From: Bacteroidales bacterium
GTDB lineage: Bacteria; Bacteroidota; Bacteroidia; Bacteroidales; JAFGUD01
Assembly (NCBI GenBank): GCA_016938685.1
Contig: JAFGUD010000235.1
Span: 1 to 64,000 of the forward strand
Reading direction: 5' to 3'
Length of the DNA: 64,000 nucleotides
Position numbers and translations under genes: made by a program. The notes below the pieces were generated by a model. The model was not told the origin of the DNA and made no database searches. It was given only the letters and a program-made list of their open reading frames with translations. Positions 39,581-49,777 of this stretch are shown in pieces (the first letter of the stretch is position 1; each line of letters begins with the position of its first letter).

Positions 39581-40978
39581 ATGAATTTTAAAAAAACTTT
39601 ATTTTTAATTGTATTCGCTTTAATAGCATACACCTCTATGAACGCTCAACTTTTAGTTGATGGAGAATACAGAAGTCGTTTTCAAACCCTTCATGGATGG
39701 GGAATGCCTGTAAAAGAAAACACTGACGCTCTTTTTGGCTTTGACCAAAGAACAAGAATTAACCTTGATTTCAAAAGCGAAAAATTCTCAACAAGATTCA
39801 CATTACAAGACGCCCGCGTTTGGGGATCGGAAGACATTTGGAATGCAACAGGTATTGTTGGAAAATCAAATGGTCTTGATATTTATGAAGCTTGGGTTGA
39901 TGTGAATTTAGGAGGAAATTCAAGTCTTAAAATAGGACGCCAGGAATGGAACTACGATGACATGAGGATTTTATCTTACAGAAACTGGTGGACAACAGGA
40001 CATAGCTATGATGGTATTCTTTACCAAATGCACAATAAAGACGCCGGATTATTTGTTGATTTTGGATTATCTTACAACGCAGACGGAGAAAACAACGCTT
40101 CAATCTCAACAAATGTATATCCTGATAGAATGAAGACTACAGACTTCATCAATATCAAAAAAACATTTAACGAAAACACATACGCATCTTTAATGCTGTC
40201 TATAGCCGGAAAACAAGATGTTACAATGTCTACAGCTCCTCTTTTAGTTAAAGGAACGCAAGGAATTAACTTCTCATTAAACGAAGGTAAAAAAGCAACA
40301 AGTGGAATTACAGCTAATTTCAGCGGTTATTATCAACACGGAACAGACATGGCTAGAGCAAGCACAGGAAAACGCAAACAAGTTTCTGCGTATTTAGTTT
40401 CCGGACAAGTTGGTTATAGAGGCAATGACAGCAAATTTGAAATTCTTTTGGGAGCTGAACTTTTATCAGGAAACGATGCAAAAAACACTGACCAAGCATA
40501 CATGGACGTTCAACACAGTTTTGATTTGCTTTACAGCGCACGTTTTCCATACTATGGAGGTAATATCACATGGTTTGTTGTACCAACAAGTGGAACAAAA
40601 GGAACAAAAGGCGGAGGTCTATTAGATCCTTATTTGAAAATTAATCTTATGCCTAAAAAAGGAAGAGTTATAAACTTCTCAGCATGGATGCCAATGTTAG
40701 CAACAAATGTTATGAAAGGAACAGATACAAACGGAGATCCTATTTATTATGACGACAAAGGTTTGGGATATGCTTTTGACTTAGGTTATACTCATAAATT
40801 CGCTCCAAATGTTATTTTCAAAATTGGAGGTTCTTATGCAATTGCATCAGACACAAAAAATCACATGACTTTTGGAAACAATCCTGCAACAGGAGATTTA
40901 TTTAATCTTGGACAAAACTACTTTGTGTATACAATGTTAGTAATCAAACCTACTTTTTTTAAAGGAAAATCAGAATAG
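39581..40978 (+). CDS. Outer-membrane beta-barrel porin (alginate-export-like)
   Basis: Signal peptide; EYRSRFQTLHGWG...QRTRINLDFKSEKFSTRFTLQDARVWGSE...IGRQEWNYDDMRILSYRNWW. Confidence 0.78.
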   Translation: MNFKKTLFLIVFALIAYTSMNAQLLVDGEYRSRFQTLHGWGMPVKENTDALFGFDQRTRINLDFKSEKFSTRFTLQDARVWGSEDIWNATGIVGKSNGLDIYEAWVDVNLGGNSSLKIGRQEWNYDDMRILSYRNWWTTGHSYDGILYQMHNKDAGLFVDFGLSYNADGENNASISTNVYPDRMKTTDFINIKKTFNENTYASLMLSIAGKQDVTMSTAPLLVKGTQGINFSLNEGKKATSGITANFSGYYQHGTDMARASTGKRKQVSAYLVSGQVGYRGNDSKFEILLGAELLSGNDAKNTDQAYMDVQHSFDLLYSARFPYYGGNITWFVVPTSGTKGTKGGGLLDPYLKINLMPKKGRVINFSAWMPMLATNVMKGTDTNGDPIYYDDKGLGYAFDLGYTHKFAPNVIFKIGGSYAIASDTKNHMTFGNNPATGDLFNLGQNYFVYTMLVIKPTFFKGKSE

Positions 40979-40996
40979 TTTAAGTTTTTTATTTAT

Positions 40997-41030
40997 AACC
41001 CCGATTCATTTTGATTCGGGGTTTTTTATT
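40997..41030 (+). terminator. Rho-independent terminator
   Basis: AACCCCGA...TCGGGGTTTTTT. Confidence 0.85.
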
Positions 41031-41185
41031 TTTAAATAATCCATATTATCAAAAAAATTTGGAAAACAAAAGTAACTATTTTACCTTTCACAACATTGAA
41101 CGAACTTAAAGAATGGCAATGAATTCACACACAAATTGATGATGTTTTAATGATTGGAATTAAATTATAACAAAACAGCATAAAT

Positions 41186-42505
41186 ATGAACAAACAAATA
41201 ATTATTATTTCCGTTTTTTTTGTGTCATTTTTCACATCGTGTATGCACAAAAATGTTGAAACCTGTAATGTTGACGATATCAATAAAATCATCGTTCATA
41301 AGCACAACAATCAAAATTATTTAATCAGTTACGAACTCATTTTCCAAGCCCGCTCAAAAAGTTCGGGAAACGGAATTACAACTATTTCCGGCTTCAATGA
41401 CACCCGAATATCTGTGTATGACATTGATTCCGGCGAACTGATTGCCAGAAAAAAATTCGGCAGATATCTTGAAAAAACCGGAGAAATTGTTCTTGGTGCA
41501 ATTGATGATAAAATTTGGCTTTATTCAATGAAAGACGAATTATATGCCGTAGATATTTCAACTTTGGAACCTGCAATTACAATGACTAAAATTCTTGAAA
41601 AAAACCCCGATTTTAACATTGAATTAGCTAAACCTCAGTGGTATGAAGCCCAAAACTATTTTGGATACAATCAAATAGAAAAAAAGATAATATTTTCTGA
41701 CAATATGGGCTATAAATACGAACTTAATCCATCTTCTTTGAAAATTAAAAAAACTGATGATTCTAAAGAAATAGGGTCTGATTCACACAATAGTCCCTTA
41801 AGCACATATGTTTCATTAAACAATACTTACATAAGTTTTAATGGGGATTTACGTCAAACTATCTCAATAAATTCCGAAGAAATAAATCCTGAATTAAGCT
41901 TTTTAGAAGGCAAATTCATACTTGACAACAATATTAACCGAATTTACAAATCATTTCTAAAAAATGCTGATTTCTGCACCAAAGAAATAAACAAAATAAA
42001 CTTCAAATTGGACTCCTTAAAAAGCTTATACGGAGATGACGAATGGGAATGGGAAAAAGACCTCAGAAATTACTATCGTGATCTGAAACAAGAACTTGAT
42101 TTAATTGAAAGAGAAAACGAATTTGCAGAAAAAAAAATAGACGAAATAAAAGAAGGAGACTTATTTTCAATCACTTATTTGCTAATGCCGGAAGAAAAAA
42201 CTGATTTTTTTGTATTCCACAGCGACAATACTAACCCTGATTCACGAGTAAGAATTTCTATGATTGAAATAAATCAAGAACAAAAAGGAGTTGAAAAATG
42301 GAATATTTTGCTCGATAAATTATTTTTTGATTACAATCAAGCTTCTGAAAACAATGATTTCAAAAGAGTATTTTCAAAAGGCGATCCTTCTTTTGATTTT
42401 CAATTTTTTGATTTAGTTGACAATAAACTAATTGTAATCTACATGTTACATGCGTATTGCATAGATATTAACAACGGAAATGTTTTGTGGAGTATGCAGA
42501 TGTAA
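41186..42505 (+). CDS. Lipoprotein, PQQ/WD-propeller-like hypothetical
   Basis: Lipobox FFTSC; propeller-like strand pattern. Confidence 0.6.
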   Translation: MNKQIIIISVFFVSFFTSCMHKNVETCNVDDINKIIVHKHNNQNYLISYELIFQARSKSSGNGITTISGFNDTRISVYDIDSGELIARKKFGRYLEKTGEIVLGAIDDKIWLYSMKDELYAVDISTLEPAITMTKILEKNPDFNIELAKPQWYEAQNYFGYNQIEKKIIFSDNMGYKYELNPSSLKIKKTDDSKEIGSDSHNSPLSTYVSLNNTYISFNGDLRQTISINSEEINPELSFLEGKFILDNNINRIYKSFLKNADFCTKEINKINFKLDSLKSLYGDDEWEWEKDLRNYYRDLKQELDLIERENEFAEKKIDEIKEGDLFSITYLLMPEEKTDFFVFHSDNTNPDSRVRISMIEINQEQKGVEKWNILLDKLFFDYNQASENNDFKRVFSKGDPSFDFQFFDLVDNKLIVIYMLHAYCIDINNGNVLWSMQM

Positions 42506-42510
42506 AAAAC

Positions 42511-42548
42511 AAATCCCCCGAAAACATTTACTTTCGGGGGATTTTTTT
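42511..42548. terminator. Rho-independent terminator
   Basis: AAATCCCCCGAAA...TTTCGGGGGATTTTTTT. Confidence 0.9.
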
Positions 42549-42635
42549 GATCAATATAAATTACTTTGCCAACCTAAAACGGCAAAATATTATTTTGTAA
42601 AGCTAAACAATAATGCTTTATGTTTTAATATTTAA

Positions 42636-44191
42636 TTATGGTTTTATCTTAACAATTCGATCATCATTGAGGATATAATCAGGAAGGTTGCCGGTATCAA
42701 AAACGGCAATTTTATATTCTCTACACCTAATTTTGTCAATCTGTTCCTTATCAGGAATAAAATCATAAGCAATTGAATTTGTATAAAACATAACAGAAAT
42801 ACGTCCATTTAATCTTATTCCTGTATTAAAAACAACATATTTTTCATTATCCAGTTTTTTAGTTTCCCTTATATATTTCATTAAGAGTTCTTCCTTTCCT
42901 CTTCCACAATTATCCCCAGGATATTTAAAGGAATGATTTCTTTCGATTCCAGGCATATTCAACAGAAACCAACAAGTAATAAGAACAAAAACAATTTTTA
43001 TAAAAACTGAAATTTTATCTTTTTTCAAATATTTTTTCACCAAAATCATTAAAAAATCTACTAAAGAAGCTAATCCTAAAAAAATAAACGGAGAAACAAT
43101 TAAAGTAAAGGAAATCATTTTTGTCTTAGCAATAGTAAAAAAGGCATACACAAATACAATAGCAGAAGAAATAACTATTCTATAAGTTTTTTCAGTTGTG
43201 TTTCTAATTAAAATAATCAATCCAAATAATAAGAAAAAAGGAACTAAAAATCCCGAACCGTAAATATTTTTCAGAGCATTAAAGTGAAACCAAAAATTGC
43301 CACCATGATTTTCAACAACTGAACTAAAATGCGATGAATTCAGCCCAAACTCATAAAATGCTTCGTTTGGATATTTAATAAAAATAAAAATCTGCCAGGG
43401 AATAACCACAACAAAACTAACAATTAATGACTTCGCTAAAGGCTTATATGACTTTAATTTAAACAAAAATTTATCTTTATCTAAAATCGTTGTAAAAAAC
43501 CAAATAACATATATCAAAAAACCCATAATCCATTTTACCAGTACCGCACAGCCGGAAAAAAGACCAATTAGAAACAACCAATACGTTTTTTTAGACCTAT
43601 TATATTCAAACCAAGCCCAAAAACTAACAGTCACGTAGAACAAAAATGCCACATCATTATGGTCAGTGGAATATCTTCCTGCTAATAATTCTAAAGGATA
43701 ATAAGCCATTGAAAAAAATAAAGCACCTAAAAACCCAACTGAATTATTATATGAAATTTTTCCTATCCTATAAATAAAAATCGTTGTAAAAGCATGCATA
43801 ATTATGCTTGGTATTCTAACAGACATTTCATTAACACCAAACAACTTTAAACTAATAGCTATTTGCCACAAAAACAATGGTTGTTTATGTAACCAAATAT
43901 AATTTTCTGTCCAATTTTGGCTATTATATGCCAGTAATGGAGTTTCATATAATACTGGTTTAAAAGGATTTTTCATTAAATTTTTGGCAACAAGAGCATG
44001 ATACTGTTCATCCCAAATAATTAAAAAATGATCAAGATTTGCAACAAAAAACCCAAAATAAGAGCTCCAATAAAAAGAAATAATATGGCAATATTGCTTT
44101 TTAAGAAATAAAAACTTATCACAGAAAAAATCATTATTACCGCACCCAGCCAAAAAGGAAATATTTGATTTGATGAAAAATATTGAAACAT
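42636..44191 (-). CDS. ArnT-like family 39 glycosyltransferase, N-terminus encoded in another frame (frameshift at 44046-44051)
   Basis: Main frame: DHFLIIWDEQYHALVAKNLMKNPFKPVLYETPLLAY...HKQPLFLWQIA. Upstream frame: ATG at 44191, MFQYFSSNQIFPFWLGAVIMIFSVISFYFLKSNIAILFLFIGALILGF. One added T in the T6 run fuses them as ...ALILGFFVANLDHFLIIWDEQ. Confidence 0.75.
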
Positions 44192-44280
44192 AGTAAATAA
44201 TTTTTCTAAAAAGTTTTCGACGAATTATTTCTTCTTAGTACATTTATAGACTTAATATTTATAAATATCAAAGATAAAAT

Positions 44281-44380
44281 GACCTCTTCAATGCGAACGA
44301 TAGTGTGGCATTCTCAAACTCGTTAAAACCACATCTACATCGAGATTGAGTTACCACTATACAGTTCGCAATGACAAATT
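44281..44380. repeat. Long imperfect inverted repeat (dispersed palindrome type A)
   Basis: TGCGAACGATAGTGTGGCATTCTCAAACTCG (44292-44322) vs reverse complement of 44341-44370 TGCGAACTGTATAGTGGTAACTCAATCTCG. Confidence 0.75.
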
Positions 44381-44414
44381 TTAGTATATATTTATTTTTC
44401 AGCAACAACCAGTT

Positions 44415-44500
44415 TTGTGTTACTCCGAAGAATGAGGAGTCTTTAACTAGTTATAAACTTTTCGAAATATAGACTCCTCCTTTCGTCGGAGTGACAAACA
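44415..44500. repeat. Long imperfect inverted repeat (dispersed palindrome type B)
   Basis: GTTACTCCGAAGAATGAGGAGTCT (44419-44442) vs reverse complement of 44471-44495 GTCACTCCGACGAAAGGAGGAGTCT. Confidence 0.8.
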
Positions 44501-44649
44501 GAGTAATCCGTCATTAAACTTTTAAGCTATATAAATGATGACGCTAATTATTAATGAGTTAACCTTATTTGTTGTTGTTTTTTATTTACTTGTAATATCT
44601 TGATATGCTAAATAAAATTTAAATACCAAACTTTCCAGTTTATAAAAAA

Positions 44650-44677
44650 GCTCCGAAAAACATAAAATATTCGGAGC
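44650..44677 (-). terminator. alaS terminator
   Basis: GCTCCGAA...TTCGGAGC followed by T run on the minus strand. Confidence 0.75.
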
Positions 44678-44758
44678 AATGTTAAATATACTATTCTCTA
44701 TTGTGATTAATAACATTTCTAATTCAAAAAAACATTATCCATAAGTCACAATAAATCA

Positions 44759-47377
44759 CTAATTTGCAATCAATTTCACACATTTTTTCAAAGCGGCATC
44801 AAGTCCGGCAGGATTTTTTCCACCAGCTGTTGCGTAGAATGGTTGTCCTCCACCTCCGCCTTGAATTTCTTTTGAAGCTTCTCGAATAATTGTATTAGCG
44901 TTCATTCCTTTTTCTAAAAGCTCATTTCCTAGCATAACTGACAATAATGCTTTACCGTTCAACTCAGTACCCAAAGCAAGAAACATATTACTAACCTCGC
45001 CTTTAAGCTCATAGCTAATTTGTTTCAAAAAATCTGCATTAGGAGCATCTAGTTTTGCCGTAATAACATTTAAGCCGTTAATTTCTTTGATATTAGCTTT
45101 TAAGTCCAGCTTAATAAATTTGATCTTTTCTTTCTGCATTTCTTCAACTTGTTTTCTAAGAGTTTTATTTTCTTCAACAAGTTTTTCTACTTTTTCCTCA
45201 ATTTTAGCGGGCGTTTTCAATATATCTTTGATATTGTCCACTGTATTTTCTAAATCGGCTAAATATTTTTCAACTTCAACAGCAGTAATAGCTTCTATTC
45301 TTCTAATTCCGGCAGAAATAGCACCTTCGCTGATAATTTTTATCATACCTATTTCTCCGGTAGAATTTACATGAATACCTCCGCAAAGCTCAACCGATTC
45401 GCCAAAACGAATAACACGAACAGTGTCGCCGTATTTTTCGCCAAAAAGAGCCATTGCTCCCATTTCTCTTGCTTCGTCAATAGGTATATTTCTAAATTCA
45501 TTTAAAGGAATATTCAACCTAATTAAATTATTTACTATTACTTCAATTTGCTTAATTTCTTCATTGCTTACTTTTTGATAATGAGCAAAATCGAAACGAA
45601 GTTTTTTTTCATCAACCAAAGAACCTTTTTGCTCAACATGTGTTCCCAACACCTTTCGCAAAGCATAATGCAACAAGTGAGTAGCACTGTGATTTGAAGC
45701 TGTAAATTTTTGTTTTTTTGAATTCACAACTGCGTGAAACTCAGTCTCAATATTTTTTGGCAATTTTTTAGTAATATGAATTATTTGATTGTGTTCTTTT
45801 TGAGTGTCAATAATTTCAACTTTTTCTTCATTTGATTCTATAAATCCTGTATCACCAACTTGTCCCCCGCTTTCAGCATAAAAAGGGGTCAAATTAAAGA
45901 CAAGATGAAATTCTTCCTTTCCTTTTACTTTTGCTTTTCTGTATCTGGAAATTTTAACTTTAGCTTCTGTCCTGTCATAACCAACAAACTCCTCAACATC
46001 ATCTTCATACACATTAATCCATTCATCTGTTTCCTGTTTTACAACATTTCTAGACCGGTCTTTTTGAACTTTCATGTGTTCATCAAAACCTTTTTTATCC
46101 ATTTCATATCCTTTTTCAGATAATATTAATTGTGTCAAATCCGGCGGAAACCCAAACGAATCATATAAAGTAAATGCAAGTTTACCGTCTAAAACAGTTT
46201 CTTTTTCAGCATTTAAAATTTCAATAGCATTGTCTAATAATCTAATTCCCGTATCAAGAGTTTTAAGAAATGAAAATTCTTCTTCTTCGGTAACTTTCAT
46301 TATCAATTCCTTTTGTTTTGAAATTTCGGAATATTGTTCACCCATAACTTCAATCAAAGTAGGAATAAGTTTAAATAAAAAAGGAGATTTTTGGTCTAAA
46401 AACGTAAATGCATAACGCACAGCACGACGCAAAATCCTGCGAATTACATAACCTGCTTTTTCATTTGAAGGTAATTGTCCATCGGCAATAGAAAAAGAAA
46501 TTGTTCTGATATGGTCAGCAATTACTCTCATTGCAATATCTATTTCTTTATCCTTTCCGTATTTAAAACCCGAAAATTCACTTATTTTAGAAATAATAGG
46601 TTGAAAAACGTCGGTATCGTAGTTAGAATATTTTCCCAGAACAGCCATACATAAACGTTCAAAACCCATTCCGGTATCAACATGTTTTTTTGGAAGTTGT
46701 TCAAGACTTCCATTTTGTTTGCGATTGAATTGAATAAAAACCAAATTCCAAATTTCAATCACAAGCGGATGGTCTTTATTTACAAGGTCTCTTCCTGATA
46801 TTTTTTTTCTTTCTTTATCAGGACGTAAGTCGATATGAATTTCGGAACAAGGACCACAAGGACCTGTTTCACCCATTTCCCAAAAATTATCTTTTTTATT
46901 TCCTTCTAAAATTCTCTCTTTTGGTAAATATTTTTCCCAATATTTTTCGGCTTCAGTATCTTTTTCCAGATTATCGTCAGCAGCTCCTTCAAAAACAGTT
47001 GCATAAAGTCTGTTTTTGTCAAGTTTCATAACATCAGTTAGAAATTCCCAACCCCATTCAATTGCTTCTTTTTTGAAATAATCGCCAAACGACCAGTTTC
47101 CAAGCATTTCAAACATTGTGTGATGATAAGTATCTTTTCCAACTTCTTCTAAATCGTTGTGTTTCCCGGAAACTCTCAAACATTTCTGGGAATCTGCAAT
47201 TCTTTTAGCATCAGGCTGACGAAGTTCAAGAAAAATATCCTTGAATTGATTCATCCCTGCGTTTGTAAACATTAAAGTAGGATCGTTTTTTACTACCATC
47301 GGAGCAGATGGAACAATCTTGTGTTTTTTAGATTCAAAAAAATCCAAAAAAGCTTTACGTATTTCTTTTGATGTCAT
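44759..47377 (-). CDS. alaS: Alanyl-tRNA synthetase
   Basis: [84 protein letters not shown]. Confidence 0.97.
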   Translation of the reverse strand: MTSKEIRKAFLDFFESKKHKIVPSAPMVVKNDPTLMFTNAGMNQFKDIFLELRQPDAKRIADSQKCLRVSGKHNDLEEVGKDTYHHTMFEMLGNWSFGDYFKKEAIEWGWEFLTDVMKLDKNRLYATVFEGAADDNLEKDTEAEKYWEKYLPKERILEGNKKDNFWEMGETGPCGPCSEIHIDLRPDKERKKISGRDLVNKDHPLVIEIWNLVFIQFNRKQNGSLEQLPKKHVDTGMGFERLCMAVLGKYSNYDTDVFQPIISKISEFSGFKYGKDKEIDIAMRVIADHIRTISFSIADGQLPSNEKAGYVIRRILRRAVRYAFTFLDQKSPFLFKLIPTLIEVMGEQYSEISKQKELIMKVTEEEEFSFLKTLDTGIRLLDNAIEILNAEKETVLDGKLAFTLYDSFGFPPDLTQLILSEKGYEMDKKGFDEHMKVQKDRSRNVVKQETDEWINVYEDDVEEFVGYDRTEAKVKISRYRKAKVKGKEEFHLVFNLTPFYAESGGQVGDTGFIESNEEKVEIIDTQKEHNQIIHITKKLPKNIETEFHAVVNSKKQKFTASNHSATHLLHYALRKVLGTHVEQKGSLVDEKKLRFDFAHYQKVSNEEIKQIEVIVNNLIRLNIPLNEFRNIPIDEAREMGAMALFGEKYGDTVRVIRFGESVELCGGIHVNSTGEIGMIKIISEGAISAGIRRIEAITAVEVEKYLADLENTVDNIKDILKTPAKIEEKVEKLVEENKTLRKQVEEMQKEKIKFIKLDLKANIKEINGLNVITAKLDAPNADFLKQISYELKGEVSNMFLALGTELNGKALLSVMLGNELLEKGMNANTIIREASKEIQGGGGGQPFYATAGGKNPAGLDAALKKCVKLIAN

Positions 47378-47683
47378 TTATAGTGGGTTTATAAAGTTCC
47401 TGATTTTATTAAAGTTAAAAATAAAAAAGCTTCATTTATTCTTTAAAAACTTTCAACTAACTGAAAGCGTTTGCAAAATTAAAAAAAAATGTTTCCATTT
47501 GTAATAATATTTAAGCTTGGATTTATATTACTTATAAAATATAGGTTAGCTTGTAAATATCATTCAAGAATTGATATTATAGTAGAGTTCAAAAAAGCAT
47601 CTTCAATTTGCAAATATAAAAGCCTTTAACTATGTTTGTACAAAATTGCAGTTCAACTCTAATTATGTACAAAAAAACGCAAC

Positions 47684-48859
47684 ATGTTTATAGAAAGAGA
47701 CTTAACCCAAGAAATAAAAAACGGATTACAGCATTATCCAATAGTTGTAATAACAGGAGCACGACAAACCGGCAAAACAACATTGGTAAAAAAAATCATT
47801 GAAAAAGAATATCTCAACCTTGAAAGCCCTGAAATAAGAGAACTTGCGAAAAATGACCCAAACTTATTCCTTAAAAACATTTCCAAAAAAGGAGCAATTA
47901 TTGACGAATTTCAACGAGTTCCAGAGCTTGCTTCATATTTACAAGTAGTTGTTGATGAAAAAAAACAAAATGGACAATTTATTCTTACCGGAAGCAATAA
48001 TTTTTTGCTAATGAAAAACATTAGTCAATCATTAGCTGGCAGAGTAGCGTTATTGAAGCTTCTACCATTAACTATTAAAGAATTAACAAATCAAAATATT
48101 ACAAATGATTTGAATAATTTGCTTTACAATGGTTTTTATCCTGCTATATATTCAGAGAATAGAAACCCGACACAAGTTTATAATTTTTACTATCAAACAT
48201 ACATCGAACGAGATTTAAGACAACTAATAAACATAAAAGACATAAATAATTTCCAAACGTTCATGAAACTTTGTGCCGGAAGAATTGGACAAGAATTGAA
48301 CATAAAATCTTTATCAAATGATATCGGCATAAGTTTTAATACTATCAAAGAATGGTTGTCGGTACTGTCAGCATCATACATCATTTTTCTACTTCCACCT
48401 TACTTTGAAAACATAAACAAACGAGTAATTAAATCTCCAAAATTATATTTTTATGACGTAGGACTTGCGTCATATTTACTTGGTAATGAAAACCCAAGGC
48501 ACATAGAAACTCATCCATTGAGAGGTAATTTATTTGAAAATTTAGTCATTTTAGAATATTTAAAATATAGATATAACAAAGGACTAGAAAACAATGCGTT
48601 TTTTTACAGAGACAATCACCAAAACGAAGTTGACTTAGTAGTAAAATCTGGAAATAATTATTTGCTAATCGAAATAAAATCAGCAAGTACATACAACAAT
48701 GGATTTAAGAAAAATCTTGACTGGTTAGAAAAAAACATTAATGGAAATGTTATTAAAAAAATCATAATTTATTCAGGCCAAAAAGAATGGAAAGACGACC
48801 AATTTGAAATTATCAACTACCTTAACTTCATCAAAAGTTTGAAACAAAACGATTTTTAA
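47684..48859 (+). CDS. ATP-binding protein (AAA_14 + DUF4143)
   Basis: VVITGARQTGKTTLVKKIIE; AIIDEFQRVPELASYLQVVVDE; FILTGSNNFLLM; YIERDLRQLINIKD; FFYRDNHQNEVDLVVK. Confidence 0.9.
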   Translation: MFIERDLTQEIKNGLQHYPIVVITGARQTGKTTLVKKIIEKEYLNLESPEIRELAKNDPNLFLKNISKKGAIIDEFQRVPELASYLQVVVDEKKQNGQFILTGSNNFLLMKNISQSLAGRVALLKLLPLTIKELTNQNITNDLNNLLYNGFYPAIYSENRNPTQVYNFYYQTYIERDLRQLINIKDINNFQTFMKLCAGRIGQELNIKSLSNDIGISFNTIKEWLSVLSASYIIFLLPPYFENINKRVIKSPKLYFYDVGLASYLLGNENPRHIETHPLRGNLFENLVILEYLKYRYNKGLENNAFFYRDNHQNEVDLVVKSGNNYLLIEIKSASTYNNGFKKNLDWLEKNINGNVIKKIIIYSGQKEWKDDQFEIINYLNFIKSLKQNDF

Positions 48860-48922
48860 CAAAACTTTACTTAAAAAGCAATCTTTAAATTCTCTTAAAA
48901 CAATATTTATTCAAAAATTTTT

Positions 48923-48930
48923 TAAGTTTG
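48923..48930 (+). promoter_or_regulatory. -7 element TAAGTTTG upstream of gldF
   Basis: TAnnTTTG match. Confidence 0.4.
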
Positions 48931-49048
48931 TCAACGTTTTTAATTGATTGATAGAAAAACAATCAAACGATTTAACATAATACGACAAACAAAAAAAACA
49001 GTACACATATAACTGGTTTACTGACAACTCGATAAACTCGACAACTCT

Positions 49049-49777
49049 ATGTATGCACTATTAAAAAAAGAAATTTCCACATTTTTCAGTTCCCTTACAG
49101 GCTATCTTGTGATAGTTGTTTTTTTGACTGCTGTTGGGCTTTATATGTGGGTTTTCCCGGGTGAATTTAATATTTTTGACGTTGGATATTCATCTATCGA
49201 CACATTATTTAACATTGCCCCTTGGGTGTTTTTATTTTTAGTTCCTGCTGTAACGATGCGACTTTTTGCAGAAGAGAAAAAAACCGGAACTCTGGAAAGT
49301 CTTCTTACCAGGCCTCTTACAGACATGAATATCGTATTAGCAAAATATCTTTCAGGCTTATCTTTAGTTTTACTTGCGCTTGTTCCCACTTTTGTATATT
49401 TTATTAGCGTACAGTTCTTTTTAAGCCCCGGGAATATGGACGTAGGAGGAACATTTGGTTCATATATAGGACTATTTTTCCTTGCCGCAATATATGTTGC
49501 AATTGGGCTTTTCGCATCAGTTATAACTCAAAATCAGGTAGTTGCCTTTGTAATTGGAATACTTTTTTCATTTTTCTTTTTTATGGGATTTGAATACATT
49601 ACTCAATTAGGAATTTGGGGTGGATTTGCTGCAATAATAGACTATCTGGGAATAAATGCACATTACAATTCAATCAGTCGCGGAGTAATTGACACTCGAG
49701 ATGTTATTTACTTTTTAAGCATTATTAGCTTATTTATTTTTCTAACAAAATTTGTTTTAGAAAGCAGAAAATGGTAA
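49049..49777 (+). CDS. gldF: Gliding-motility ABC transporter permease GldF
   Basis: MYALLKKEISTFFSSLTGYLVIVVFL; MRLFAEEKKTGTLESLLTRPLTDMNIVLAKYLSG. Confidence 0.9.
   Translation: MYALLKKEISTFFSSLTGYLVIVVFLTAVGLYMWVFPGEFNIFDVGYSSIDTLFNIAPWVFLFLVPAVTMRLFAEEKKTGTLESLLTRPLTDMNIVLAKYLSGLSLVLLALVPTFVYFISVQFFLSPGNMDVGGTFGSYIGLFFLAAIYVAIGLFASVITQNQVVAFVIGILFSFFFFMGFEYITQLGIWGGFAAIIDYLGINAHYNSISRGVIDTRDVIYFLSIISLFIFLTKFVLESRKW

Noticed and set aside
46074-46415. 113-aa plus-strand ORF inside alaS
   Set aside because: Antisense to alaS; no recognisable motifs
47684-48859. AAA_14/DUF4143 ATPase considered as a defense gene
   Set aside because: Common orphan family; no partner genes or mobile context here to support a defense role
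49001-49048. ACTCGATAAACTCGACAACTC repeats before gldF considered as an operator array
   Set aside because: Too short and degenerate to distinguish from AT-rich background
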